The position numbers were made by a program, and so were the translations under genes. The notes under the pieces are model-generated. The model made no database searches. It was not told the DNA's origin and saw only the letters and a program-made list of their open reading frames with translations. A DNA stretch of 64,000 bases from Acanthaster planci (Eukaryota; Echinodermata; Asteroidea; Valvatida; Acanthasteridae): NCBI RefSeq assembly GCF_001949145.1, contig NW_019091423.1, positions 771,451-835,450 on the forward strand, read 5' to 3'. Shown here piece by piece: positions 12,701-24,954 of this stretch (position 1 is its first letter; each line of letters opens with the position of its first letter).

Positions 12701-15313
12701 TTTGTTGCTTTGTTTTATTCTTGCCTTTGAGGTGACGGCCCAACCATGCCTGAAATAAAAGTTTGATTTAAAAATGCGAACTTCTTTTAAGTAATCTTGC
12801 TTGGAAAAAGATCATGCGGGAAGATTACTCAATTTGTTTAAAATGCTGGTAAGTATCAAGTACTACAGGAAACAATGTGTACAGTAAAAAAGAGCAATTT
12901 GTGCCATTTCTTATTGATGATACTGAGATGCCTCAGTCCCTCAGCAAGATACTGTACAGCAACGGCTATTCACTGTGCAACTTTTTTTTTAAAACCTCTA
13001 TCTTAAAAGTTCCTCTGGCAACTTCCAACTCATTTTGCTAAAGCCATCTGCCAGGAACCAGTCTCAAACACAATATACTGTGATAGTCAGGCTGCTGACT
13101 TACTTCAGTTTCACAAAACTCTTCCGTCCTAATAGTATGTTTGCCAATAAGCTCCTTGATATTGACCAATGGATGGAAACTACAGGCTCTGGGCATGAAA
13201 ACAATTATTGTTACATTGAGAATGAGCAAACTTTTCCTACTTTCTTCAAGCCATGACGGCTAGGTTCATGAGGTGAATAGTCCAAATCCTCTACGTTGTC
13301 TTCCATCTCCATATTGCAGTCTTCATCACTTGCATCATCTTCATCTCCGTCTACTTGCCCTTCTTCCTCATCACGGCCATTCACATCTTGTCCCTTGGCA
13401 GATTTCACATCTCTCTTGAGAGTAATCTTCAGCTTGACTGGTGACTTTTTTCTGCTGCCTGGGATCCTAGAGACTGAGGCTGACCGTAAAGCTCTGTCAA
13501 GAAAAGATATTTATAAACATCGTTCAGGTTAAAAGCTGTACATACTGTGACTATGGGGGATGTCTGCATATATTTTCAAAGTCAACCCATCCTGATGAGA
13601 TGTGTACGACTTCCAGAAAAAAAGTTTTCACTGCAAGGGACTGGCAAAAAGTCCCACGGACTGCTGATAAGGTGTCTTCCACTCAATGGCTAACTTCTGA
13701 ACTATCCATACGATGCACTGATGGCTGCTGACCAACAAAGTGGCCACTGGTGGCCACTGTAAAGATCGAAGCCTGATCATTACCTCATCAGATGATTTGC
13801 TGATGACATGCTGGGCATTTCTTAGGCAGATAATTGTTAATTCCTCTTGAAATTGTCAGTGCAAGAAAATTGGGTATTTGTCTTAAGGCAAATGATGAAG
13901 TGTCTTAATGGGTTTGGTTGGGCATATGCGGGTGGGGGTAAGGATTTGAACAAAATAAAAATCTACAATATACCCAAGTACGCCACACAAATATGCCATT
14001 GTACCTGGGCACAATAAGGGCAGGAATGGCTCTCCGCTTGAAGAAGCTGGCTAGTTTATTCTTGAGAGTAGGATTACAACACTCAGTACCCCATACCACA
14101 TCTCCATCAAGAATGGCTTCCATGCTGTGAAAAGGACATGACAAACATTGCTGTTATCAAATGTTGCTGTTAAGCACAATCTGGACTCCGTCCTGAGTTG
14201 CTGAGCACTTTCACAGTAATACGTGCCTACCCCATGAACTCTGGGGTTCGTTGTCTGCCATGCTCATGGGAAAGTGATGGATGACAAACTCTGAGATAGT
14301 TCTTGAGGTAATATGAATCATCTTGTTCATGGGGTAAAAAGAGCAAGTTATGACATGGCTGAGCACAAATAGCAATTGAAAACGTGTGCACTTCCAAGTC
14401 ATCATGCAGTATGTCCTTTCCTCAGGTTCATTTGGCATTACCAATGCGTCTTCTTGTTTGCCCTGTGAACAGGTGAATCAGATGAACAAGATGACAAATT
14501 AGGCATGTTAGGCCAAGGCTACACCCGTATACAGGGTCCTACGTATGATGTATACTCCTCTGTCAATATACTGGGCCCTGTACTGATTGATAGTGATTTC
14601 TTTTGATCAAGTTTATCTGTGAGGTACGGGAATATTATCAGACATTCACTGGATTTTATGAGCTGAAATTGCATTGGTACATGTATATTCACTACTTACA
14701 GGGCTAACTATCCCCCAGGTTGCTATTTGTAGGAAACTCGCCTTTTCTCGTTTGGAGGAAATATTTTGCCTTTAGTTTGCATTTTCCCCATTCCAGATGA
14801 TTTTGGGAGGATCTAGCCTCTAGGCCTACTGCACTGTCATGAAAAAGAAATGCTTCCTATTGCATGAATTATCGAACTGTCATTCCTAGGCCTAGTTATG
14901 TGTATTTAAATACCCTGTTTGAATATGAATGGAAAATGAACAGAATTTGAAAAAGAGAAAAAAATGAACTGAACTATTCAACTTTCACGGCACCAATCAC
15001 TAAGAATGTCCCCTGACTAAGTAAAGTAGTACTACTACTAGTCGTAGGCCCAATGACGCGCACGAAAACACGCTTACCCATCCAGCAGCACTTCTGCAAG
15101 CTGAGCATGCGATTCAACACCAAGCCGAGTTTTCATAGCATCCCATCGATCTAACTGAGGTCCGATGGACACTTGCCTCAACCGACTACTTGGTGGTCTC
15201 CTTGACATTGCAAAGTCTGCGCTTCCAGACGATCTTCGCCTCCTGATCGGCTCGGAAATCGCAGTCAAAGGGGAAATGGGTGCAATCTCGACGACCTCGG
15301 GGCCGTCCTCCAT
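9749..15313 (-). CDS. C2H2 zinc-finger protein with Gln/Pro/His-rich C-terminus (complete)
   Basis: Likely nuclear transcriptional regulator of about 903 residues. Minus-strand exons in transcript order are 15313-15078, 14124-14005, 13493-13241, 12749-12499 and 11600-9749; all junctions are GT-AG and in phase, and the sum is 2712 bases. I chose the ATG at 15313 (AAAATGG context); an in-frame ATG at 15334 adds 7 residues. The N-terminus is Arg/Ser-rich, followed by a helical motif (WDAMKTRLGVESHAQLAEVLL). Exon 3 is Lys-rich then very acidic; exon 4 is basic. An isolated finger lies near residues 306-326, then a contiguous array at about 387-547: one short finger (CPLC, 8-residue loop) and five standard ones, with a TGEKPY linker before the last. 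The C-terminus is rich in Gln, Pro and His, with a poly-Gln run from CTG repeats at about 10061-10085. Finger layout matches gene 1. A 7-residue microexon at 14442-14462 may be included. The family name is not certain. Confidence 0.88.
11782..11970. repeat. Near-perfect 190-bp hairpin inside an intron
   Basis: The left arm (about 11782-11872) and right arm (about 11880-11970) are reverse complements, including the shared 22-base block around AAGGTTCTGAAGAGAACCAG, with almost no loop. It sits in the last intron of the zinc-finger gene (11601-12498). A related single arm lies at 16185-16250. It is probably a foldback MITE; transcribed, it would form a long RNA hairpin. Confidence 0.75.
14442..14462 (-). 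other. Possible 21-nt in-phase microexon of the zinc-finger gene
   Basis: On the minus strand, TTCACAG immediately precedes 14462 and GTAATG immediately follows 14442. The 21 bases between have phase 1+18+2, exactly fitting the junction between exon 1 (which ends with two bases) and exon 2 (which begins with one). Inclusion would insert seven residues (A-N-K-K-T-H-C after the split Gly). The junction also works without it, so it could be alternative or a chance match. Confidence 0.35.
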
Positions 15314-16184
15314 TTTGGACTGGCGCAATATCATCGCGGGGTGGCGCTGCGTTTTGTAACGGCAGACACCAACAAAATCAAAGTTCTTGAAAGAATACCG
15401 CGAGGTCTTACAAAAACGTTATTAGCCTACTTGAATCACCATTATTGCTCTACATACAATAAAAAGAGAGCGTTGCCAGCACTAATTTGATTTCATCGCG
15501 GCTATTATTCGAGAGCAAGGTTGAAGAGAGCTCTCGACATTTTAAACGAGGGCACGAACGGAAAACATATGGGGGGGAGGCAGGACAACTGGCCCCAGAG
15601 ACATATGCTGGCAATCTTTTAACTTTTAACTGAAAATGCTCTTATTTTAGAAACAGTATGAGCTTCTTTTTGAGGACGGGGTTACTCTTTATGGATGGGG
15701 GAAATGATAAACCAGATATACTACAGCTGTACTGCTGCGGTCATAAAGTCAAGTTTTTCTCGTAGGCCTATTTGGGTTCTTGGTTCTTAAGCCTACCAAC
15801 TCCGATCAGAAAAGGAGTTGAAAGTATTGGGAGAAGGTCAACATGTTTATGCGCACACTTCAGGTGTCGGTGTCACTTAAGTTCCTGCTCCGAGAACGAC
15901 AGACTGGAGTTTACAATTTAGGCTGTACCGTATGGGGCACTTATGTGCCAGCCTACTTGTATTGCACGTTTTAACTTGGAAGCCATTTAGTCGAGAGTCA
16001 ATTTTTCGGGCGTAACGATTGACCTGAAAGCTGAAAGCTACGATCCTATAAAAATTGAGGGCTACCCGTGCATTTTAGTTTGATGTGATATTTGCTTGGT
16101 GGAAGTTGCATGAGATATAGGTTTGCAGGCACATCATGTAATCAATCTCTTTTGGAAGAGATTATAGAGATGAAAAAAAATGAC

Positions 16185-16250
16185 TGGAGCGAGTGTTAAC
16201 TCAATATTCGGCAGGATGCTCTGGCCGTCCTCAGGAGAGTGTACCAGACT
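16185..16250. repeat. Solitary arm related to the 11.8-kb hairpin
   Basis: The order GCGAGTGT, AACTC, AGGATG, TCTGGCC, then TCAGGAGAGT matches one arm of the hairpin at 11782-11970. It directly precedes the SINE pair and shows that the hairpin belongs to a dispersed family. Confidence 0.5.
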
Positions 16251-16284
16251 GCAGCTATACTCAGGCTATATATTTGCACCAAGA

Positions 16285-16515
16285 ACTGTACGTTTATTCA
16301 TTAAGAAGCATAGCATTAATTAGGAAGAAGGTCCAGTTTTAGAGGCAGGAGGAAACTGGAGGTACATGTACTCGGAGAAAACCTGGGAGAGCATTGGAAT
16401 GCGCTTAAAGCCAGGGCCAAGCTGGGACTCGAACCCAGGCCCCATTAGTGCAAAGCGAGGAAAGAACCACTACGCTAATAACCCACTCACCCTGACGCTT
16501 TCAGCATCTCAGGCT
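16285..16515 (-). mobile_element. tRNA-derived SINE, copy 1
   Basis: Read on the minus strand it carries a pol III B-box (GGTTCGAGTCC, complement of 16425-16435) and an A-box-like GTGGGTTATTAGCGTAGTGG about 60 bases before it. The 3' end contains AATAAA (near 16290). It is about 80% similar by eye to copy 2. Confidence 0.65.
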
Positions 16516-16528
16516 ATTGGCGCTAATG

Positions 16529-16760
16529 ACTGTATGTTTATTCATACACTTTATTAATCAGCACCACATTACGGAGTTAGGAAGAAGGTCCAGTTTTAAA
16601 TGTAGGAGGAAACCGAAGCACCCGGAGAGCGAGTGTGGACTGGAAACTAAATGCACTTAGAGACTGGGCCAAGCCGGGACTCGAACCCGGGCCTCATTGG
16701 TGCAAAGCGAGGAAAGAACCGCGACGCTAACCCACTCCCCCTGTGCCAGACTGGAGTAGA
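16529..16760 (-). mobile_element. tRNA-derived SINE, copy 2
   Basis: A second copy in the same orientation directly adjoins the first. The B-box is the complement of 16677-16687 and the A-box-like region lies near 16720-16740. Both copies share AGGAAGAAGGTCCAGTTTTA and GTGCAAAGCGAGGAAAGAACC. Their tandem order suggests segmental duplication or nested insertion. Confidence 0.65.
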
Positions 16761-16861
16761 GAGCTGGGTTATAAAGGTATCCCGGAGGCGGTGGAGCGGA
16801 AACGGGATTCGCCGGTAGTATAACCAATTAACAAACTTGCTGCGCATGCACTGAAGCATGA

Positions 16862-16935
16862 AGGTGTTGGACCCTGTGGTGGCACGGGGATGCAGAATTG
16901 GCAGGAAACCTTGGGTTCGAGTCCTAGCGCCTCGG
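16862..16935 (+). mobile_element. tRNA-like fragment with B-box
   Basis: A D-arm-like GGATGCAGAATTGGCAGG is followed at short distance by the T-arm/B-box sequence GGGTTCGAGTCCT (16913-16925). The anticodon stem is missing, so this is not a functional tRNA gene. It may be a truncated SINE head or a tRNA remnant. Confidence 0.35.
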
Positions 16936-19278
16936 AGAGGGGGCTTGGAGAGGCTGATGCGTTAGTGGTGATAACAGTTCAGTTATGGAGGGCGGTCTTG
17001 ACAATCTTGGTGCAGGTTGATCTGGTCGCAGATCTCAAGGGTTCTGCAGACGAGGGTGCGGTTAACCACGGGTTGACTGGGTCTTGATGGCTGTGGTGGA
17101 AGGATCTCTGGTGCAGGTACCGATCGGTGTGGGTGGGTTTGCGGTGTACATGGTGGTGCGTGGTTGAGGGTGTCGTCTGGGTTCCTAAATAGGTGGAATG
17201 GGGGGCGATGGAAGGATCTGCGGTGGAGGTATCAGTCAATGCACGGTGGGTGAGTTTGCGATGGTTTTTCATGGAAGGACAGCTCGCCGCCCTTTTCTTG
17301 TTTCACGGTGAACTTGATGGGGGTGGTGCTTTTCTTTGAGGTAATCCAGGAACTCCTAAAGGGTGTCTTGACGGCATGGCCAGATGACGAACAGCTGCAC
17401 TATAAAAAGGCAATTATTTAACCAACTTTTTTGCGCAACGTTGTGCAGATAGTCAATCCCATCAACAACTGACCAACATGTAGATCTTATTAGGCACAAC
17501 AGTTTCCCTAAATTTTGGTAAAATGTAGCTCTTCCGACATTTTGGGTAAAGTTGATAACCCAATAGTTTGGCAAACGAATTTAAACTTTTGATTGGCCAG
17601 TCATTATTTCCATTTGCCGTTGATAAGCACAATTTTTAATCTACTATTGGTTCATAGTCCTATTTTGATCACTCGTTTGGTAATGGATGGCCACATTAAC
17701 CAAGTATTGGGAATATTTTACGCAAATTTATTTTTTTTATTATCCCAACTCTTATCCAGTTTGTTTTTAAATAATTGTCAATTTCTGGTCATAGATTATT
17801 GCCAAACTATTGAACAACCTCAATATTCATTGTTGGGCAAAATAAATAACAGATCATACAAAAATCACTAGAATTCAAAACTATAACATCACTCATTTAG
17901 TTCATTACAAAAATAAATTTTCACATGATCTGTATGTTAACACTGTAATTACACTGTGAACTTCTTATGTGAACCAGCTTGATGTCTAGATGTCTTGATG
18001 TCCAGCAGGGTGTCTAGATAAACCAAAATGGGGGTTGCAATTAAAGTAGGTTTGAAATTAGGTTGAACACAACTGAAAACCTCTCTACAGTAATTGTGTA
18101 GGGCCTATATTGTTTTTTTTCTGTAACTTGTTAAAATTCCACTGGGAACATTGAACCACATTATATATCTTTACAACTGTGGAAAATTTTAGGAATTAGA
18201 GAATTGGAACACCACATAGATTCCAAAGTAAAAGTTATCTTTGCTTCCCACAGGTCTTGTATACTATATACACTGGTTTGAAACAATTTTCAGCACAGAT
18301 TTGGGCCAGTTGTATCGGACTTTCTGAATGACAGGCATATCCTTAGTGTCCTATAGTGCCGTAGAATCCTTGTTTGGCCCCTGTCCGAAAAAAACACACG
18401 CCTGGGGAACATGCCAATGTCCTTCGTCGATTGTGATACTTGCAATCAAAATCGTTGTACGATTTGTAGTATTCATCAGCTGCTTCAAGGAAGGAAAACG
18501 GTGACAGTACTTGTTTCTCTAGGATGACGAAAATAGTGGTTAGTTTAAGTCTGCTGTCGCTGTGCAATTCGCTGTAGACGATCGTGGGTATCCAAACATC
18601 TCGGGGCGTTGATGATATCCAGCAAAAAAAAGAAGAAGAAAAGAAAAAAAAACTAGTGTTAACATTAAAAAATTACAAACTTGCACATAGGCCTACATAC
18701 AACGGGACCCAAGGCCCAGCCAGAATGTGCATTATTATAACATAACTGTTTGTAGGAGTGGTCAACGGTAGAGTTCATGAATTCGGTCACTGATCAGCAT
18801 AAGAAGTTCCATTTTTACACAGTACTATTATGCACAGCCCTGGAGAGGCGCAACGTGACCCCTAAATTAATCTTTATTTACGACTTGTTTATGAAACAAA
18901 CTTACTCTAAACTGGTCTACAGCACTTACTTCCTACAACTGTAAACGTTTTGTTACGTGCGACTAATTCAAAAGAACCAAAATGAAGAATGGCACGACAG
19001 AGATGAACATGCAACTGAGAAAAGGAAACCAGAAACTACATTTTCTGAAATTTATTCAGTTTACATACCAAAAATAGTAATAATTAAAGGAATTTAAATC
19101 TAGGCTACTATTTGTGTTTAAAATTAAATAATTACTTATAGGTTGTTGCTGAGGACTTGATTGGGTGCGTGCTGTCAAGTTGACTATTAGTATTCTATTG
19201 CGGAAGGACAACTCGGGCACAGCTGGCTGAAGCACTGGCTGGTGCACCCGATTGGTCTGATCCAGGTCACCTGGGGTG

Positions 19279-19445
19279 AGCCTCAGAACCGGTCTGGTCC
19301 TAGGCAATCTAGGAAGAGCCTCAGAACCGGTCTGGTCCTAGGCCATCTAGGAAGAGCCTCAGAACCGGTCTGGTCCTAGGCCATCTAGGAAGAGCCTCAG
19401 AACCGGTCTGGTCCTAGGCCATCTAGGAAGAGCCGCAAAACCGGG
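19279..19445. repeat. 38-bp minisatellite
   Basis: About 4.4 copies of a 38-base unit begin at 19279, 19317, 19355, 19393 and 19431 (core AGAACCGGTCTGGTCCTAGG). The copies are nearly identical; the last is partial and diverged. Confidence 0.9.
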
Positions 19446-19449
19446 TGGT

Positions 19450-19570
19450 TTGAGCCATCAACTTGAAGGAGAGAGAGAACAGCGGAGACTCACTGTCTCT
19501 ACATGCAATGCATGTGGCAAGCCATCAACTTGAAGGAGAAGAGTACAGCGGTGACTTACTGTATCTCCTG
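19450..19570. repeat. Two-copy direct repeat next to the minisatellite
   Basis: AGCCATCAACTTGAAGGAGA occurs near 19453 and again near 19519, followed in both by an ACAGCGG(A/T)GACT(C/T)ACTGT block. The spacing is about 66 bases. Confidence 0.7.
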
Positions 19571-21149
19571 GCAGTGTATAACTGGAGGACCAATTGGACA
19601 TTGACTGGAGTGATGAAGGTTGGCGACACCCATCAGTTGAAAAAAAGAACAGAGCCCCTGGCTGAACGGGTGCCTGTGGTGTGATGAGTGCACCCAAGCA
19701 TGGTACAACCCACTTCTTAAATACATGTGCACCCAGAAAATAATAAAGGGGCCATTATAACCGGTCAGCCCACTGGGCAACATCTTAACAAAAGAATACT
19801 GGGTACAAGGCACAATACATGGGGTCTGCTGCAGAACAGGTTACACTTAAAATACCACAAATGTCTAAAGAAATAATTAAATTAAAAACAGCAGGCGAAT
19901 TATAAAGGAGGAAATGTCCCATCTGTAATATTTTTTTCATAAATCTCACATGGAAAGACATTTTTCAGCTAAAACTGCCCTATCCTGCACTCAAGACTCA
20001 TGCTGAATGTTTTAAGTTGTTGAATTAAATTTGCACAGCTCCCAGTGTTGAGACTAAGTATCATGCACATTTTCCCAACTGTGAGTCACTCATGAGATTT
20101 TTACCCACAAAATAAGCACAATTCATTTATGCCCATTTAATGGGCTTCAATGTACCCAATTTTAATGACATTTGTACTTCTCAATTTTGGTCACTCTAAA
20201 ACTTTACCCAACGTACAAAAGCACCCACAAAACGGGCAAAAATCTACCAATAGTTGTAAGACTTAGTTCGCCCAGTAACTCCAGTGTCCATTATTTTTAC
20301 AGTGTGGGTCATGGGATGACTTCGGGGCGATGGAGCATTAAATACGAGACACAATTCCAAATAAGAATTCTATCTATTTAGTCAAAATTGCTCCTAAACG
20401 GGGAACAAATTCCCGAGGCAAGCTTGATTCACGGGATTACAGCTTCTCCAAACTGTTCTTGATAATCGAAATTTCGAATATTCCACAGAGCAATTCAACA
20501 GATTAAGCGCAACCATGAGAATAGCAATTAACCTTGCGACTTGCGAAAAATACAAAAGCTGTGGTATAGATAATGCCAGTAAGACAACATTCAACTTTCC
20601 AGACTGATTTCAAGAAATGCACCTACTTCAAATCAGAACTACTGCATGTCTTTTGCCCAAAGATTTGCAGCGAAGACTTTCTTAGGGACTACGTCTTCTT
20701 CTGATTCTCTCAGAACGTCGTTTTACAAGAGGTATCTGGTTAGAGAAGTATGAAATTCTCTTCTGCAGTGCTAAGAACTATTTAGGCTATAATTCGCCAA
20801 AATACATGACAAATCACCGTGGTTGTTGATGAAAAAGTTAATTTTGAAGAACTGTATAGAGTAGGCTAAGGTTAAACACGCATGTATCATGCATTAAGAG
20901 TTGCAGAGAGTTACTACAGATTTTCAGGAAATATTTACGAAAATTAGCGGTCATGATATCTGCCATGGCATTCCAACACTGCAGGGGCCCTTTTTCCAAA
21001 CTCACCTGAAAAGTGGAAAAATTCCCGCGGAAATTCAACGTAAACATAAGACTAAGAGGGCGCTTGCACAATCCCGCATTTTTAACCCTTGACCGTGCTC
21101 GCATTTTCCATGTCTCACGGAAATCAATCTGACATGTCCGGTACTTGGA

Positions 21150-21316
21150 TAAGACTGGGTGCTTTGCACAGGATGGTACGAAGACCTGTGTGGTTTCCGT
21201 GTCATGGCGCCATTTTGTAGGCGGAATATTGTTCCCTTATCCGCGCTCTCATAAAGATTTTGGCCTGCCCATGCCGATTAGGTTGAACATCATTCAGCAT
21301 CGACTGAAAAATCCCC
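21150..21316 (+). promoter_or_regulatory. Candidate promoter and first exon
   Basis: This locally CpG-rich segment contains GCGCCATTTTG (21207-21217), which fits a YY1 site, and ends in a strong splice donor (CCCC|GTAAGT, intron from 21317). It could be an untranslated first exon of the plus-strand gene at 26078 through a 4.7-kb intron. No initiator was identified and the downstream acceptor next to 26078 is poor, so this is tentative. Confidence 0.25.
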
Positions 21317-22117
21317 GTAAGTATTTATTGTTTAATGATTCACTCTGTTATTTTCAAATTCGTTATAGAAATTTTAAAGGCGTAGGGTCTATTTAAGTTC
21401 TTAAAAGGGCAACTTCGATTAATGTCAAGCAAGCTCGGACTACAAAGTGCATGTAGGCCTACACGTACGTACACGTATGTCATTAAGTTGAGTATGAACA
21501 GTACGCTGGCCTGGGGTGCGCGCAGCGTGACTTGAGCTTGATGCAAACCAAACCACGGTCGCTTGTTGTGGTGGCCGAAATCCTTGACAATTTCATCTAT
21601 ACTATGCCTATACACAAAATTATTTGAGAAAAATTGAAGTAGGCCTACGGCCTTTTGATTTTTAAGTGATTCGCCCCTAACACTTTGTGTTTGACATTGA
21701 TGACGAGACTATAAGCTGAAAGTATAGGGGAGAGGAGTGCAAGAATGTTCGCGTTTAATGTCTTTTGTATACACAATCACTGAGTATATAATTATATCCA
21801 TATAAAATTGTAGAGACATGCTCCCGGAAATTCAACTGTCTGATAAAGTAGCATGGTGTACGTACACTTGATGCAGGTACATGTACATGGAGGCCTAACT
21901 CGAAATGCAGAAAGGACCAATCAGTACTTTTGAACGATTTCGGCAAGAAGCAAAAAACCACGTAGGCCTACTGGTAAAGCTTTATAGGCCTAAGTGAAGC
22001 ATTGATTTTTTGTATATCATCCCAGCTTTTGGTTTAAATAATTGATTTCAATATAATCCTGCTGAGAAAAGGTAGCAAAAGACGAACGTCCCTGATTCAT
22101 ACCGGTAGATGTAGGCC

Positions 22118-22176
22118 TACTGTAATTCCAAAGGAGAATATTTCGTCCTACTTTAATTCCATAGGAGAACATTTCG
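22118..22176. repeat. Two-copy 30-bp tandem repeat
   Basis: TACTGTAATTCCAAAGGAGA and TACTTTAATTCCATAGGAGA follow each other at a 30-base spacing, each continuing with a(t/c)ATTTCGT. Confidence 0.7.
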
Positions 22177-23284
22177 TTTTCATTCTAGATTCCATTTTTC
22201 GTTTGTTCGAGAGCAGTTTCATTTGCAAAACTTCTGCAGAGACAAGTTGTTTATTATAAGGATATTTTAGTCAGCGTTCAAATTTGTCGGCCAGAATTTT
22301 GAGGCGATTGTCGTGATGGACTATACAGGCCCGTTGCCTGACCAGAGACGGGGGGGGGTTCGTCAAACCCAAAAGTGGAACTTTGGCACTGTGAACACAT
22401 ATTTTTTATACAAAGGCCTATCTTAATGTGCTTTGGAACAAAACATCAACAAGTTCCATGTTTGTCGCGAACCGAAGGAAGCATGTTAGACTTGCATAGG
22501 CCCCCTACTTCAGTTTTTAATATTCACGGCGTATTATAAATTGGCCTGGTATATGAATTTGCTCTTCACTCGGCACCTAATTGAATTGGGTGCTGGTTGA
22601 CGAGTGAATGATATGAACATAATTATTAAACAAATCTCAGAAAATCCCACACAAAAATTCAGAAGTTCTAAAAAGTCATAAATTCTAGTAAATCATTATT
22701 ACCTCCACTCACCTAACTAAAAATGGTAAAAAAATATTTTGAAGCGCATTTTATTTTGCACTTAAGAAAAAAATGGGAAAATTGGACCAAAATAGGCCTA
22801 ATATGTCATCGGAACTTTGTAGTGGTTATATAAAATCGACTTTTATGAATCAGAATATTGGAATTTTATTAAATTTCACCTTTTGTGATATTGAGATAAA
22901 ATCTTGCTTCATACACAAACGTTCGAAGCGAAAATTCGAAGTGCCCATAGGGTCTGCGCCACTCTCCGGAGCGCATTCTTCAATTTGTAACGTAAATCAG
23001 CCCGGGAACCAGTGTTTTCATTAAACCTAAACTTTCTCGAGTCCTCGAAATTATTTTAGTGTCCATGCTGGGGGGTCATGCAGCAATTCTTTTGACCAGT
23101 AAAATGATAAACAACATGGATTACACAACCATAAAAGACAACAACGAACAGACGTACCACACAATTTGTGAGGTGTGAACGGTACTTACAGGGCATTTAA
23201 AAAGTCTATTCAGCCTTTCTCGACTGGTTTCCTTCATTTAGAACACGTGAGTAGAGCCTATGTAAACGGTAACCAATGAAAACA

Positions 23285-23517
23285 TGACTCCCCGCGCCCG
23301 GAACGCTGCGCCGCTGGTACGGGTGGCTGGCCAGCCGCGATGCGCGTCGGCGGTCTGGGTTCGGCTGCTGCAGGCATGGCGCGGCGTTTAGTGACTGATT
23401 TCATTCTTTAAATGTTGCCGTATAAACCGCCCGCAGTTCATTATAAACCACAGAGACATTGTCCGCGTGAGAATCAATGTATAAACTGCGGCTTATATTC
23501 CGAAATTACGGTATATT
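23285..23517. repeat. GC-rich patch joined to a likely transposon end
   Basis: Bases 23285-23395 are far more GC- and CpG-rich than the surroundings. They are followed by GCGGCTTATATTCCGAAATTACGGTAT (about 23490-23516, given here as a landmark), a terminus-like sequence seen in animal DNA transposons. No matching left end was found, so it may be a truncated element. Confidence 0.35.
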
Positions 23518-23522
23518 AAAAT

Positions 23523-23523
<1 letters not shown>

Positions 23524-23558
<35 letters not shown>
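23524..23558. repeat. (TA)n microsatellite
   Basis: An uninterrupted alternating TA run of roughly 15 dinucleotides directly follows the transposon-like end. Confidence 0.9.
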
Positions 23559-23562
<4 letters not shown>

Positions 23563-24954
23563 CCAACGAGCGGAACTCGGAAGCGAGGGGGGGTTCGTTC
23601 GTACCCCCGACCCCCCCCAGCTTACGGGCCTGCGATAAGTTTTAGATTGAGGTTTAGTTTGGTATAGAATGGGATCAGTGGGCACAAAATGGTATAATTT
23701 TACCTTTGAATGCATCAGAGAAAAATTGTCGAATTAAAAAGAGGGAATGTTTCCAGAATAATCTAAATATATACTTGTTGAACGAGACGCTAGCCAGAAA
23801 ATATTCACGGTGGTTCCTCAGTTTCCCCAAAGAATAGAGTTTTCCGGTATAATTTCCCAATACCTGTAGCCTTACAACAAAGTTGATAAAGAGCTCACAG
23901 AAGTCGGATGGTTTACGACGTCTTGTCTTTCTGGCTGGATCTTGTAATTTCCCTTCTCTTAAGATTCCAAATAGTTTCCATTTTCCCCAAGACATTTTTG
24001 GGAAAAAAATCATTTGAGAAATGTCCCCACACCAATTTCCTGTTTATTTTTGCGTCATGTAGGTCAGTGGGTTCAATGCAGCGGATCTGTGTTTCGCATC
24101 TTTGGATGGAGAAACACGGTTTTTACACGTGACCTGCGCATTTTGCGCACGATGTGTGAAAGACCAAGCTTGTTTGACCAGTTATTAATAACATCATCAT
24201 AATGTGGGCAATCCACTTAAACCGTGAAGTATAAATGGATATGCACGTCATATGAAGCAAGATACGGGACGGAGAGCCCCCCCCCCAACACCTTTGTATT
24301 GGTCATTGTTTGATCGGAATCTCGGGAATTCTTTTCAGACATTTAGGGGGGGTGTTAGTATTAAACAATAGACTAGATGTCTATATGGGATTGGACATCG
24401 GGAGGGGTGGCCCCTCCGTCCCATATCTCAATCGCTGGGTATAGTGTCTGTAGTGAAATTAGCTTGACCGGGGGAGGGTAACCTGTGATGCATTAGCATG
24501 CCACCCAGGGGGGATAGATTAGCGTCAGTCGTTTCATTCTAATGAAACTGGAAATAAACTTCAGCCTGATGAGCCTAATGATTCACTAACAGACTTGTGA
24601 TTTTTTTTTATAATGCTTGCATGCATTTTTCAATACGAAGCCTGGGAATGAACAGGTTGGAATTTTTTTACGGTCGGCTATTTCGTTCGCACGAGTTAGC
24701 AATTTGTGCGCACGAATTACCAACTTGTTTGCTCGAACGACTACAGAATCGTACGCACGAATTACTGAAGTACTTCGTGGGAATGAATAAGCAAAACATT
24801 GCAGTCTTTCGTGCCAACGACATTTTAGTTCGTATCGGAACGAATTAGCACTTCGAGCGAATGAAATAGAAACGTAAACAAGTAAACTAGGACAACGAAA
24901 ACAAAAGCAAGCAACGAATTCCACCCTGTCTCCTCGTGAACTTCATAATGTGCA

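Noticed and set aside
16862-16935. Functional tRNA gene
   Set aside because: B-box present, but no anticodon arm or acceptor-stem pairing is visible.
18343-18567. Minus-strand 74-codon frame
   Set aside because: It has no recognised domain, no matching splice partners, and its start is unsupported.
23675-24013. Minus-strand 112-codon frame
   Set aside because: Its length is plausible, but composition is typical of random AT-rich frames and no domain or exon neighbour was found.
24586-24924. Minus-strand frame with VIRA/VVRA-like repeats
   Set aside because: The pattern follows a degenerate GCACGAATTAC DNA repeat, so coding is unlikely.
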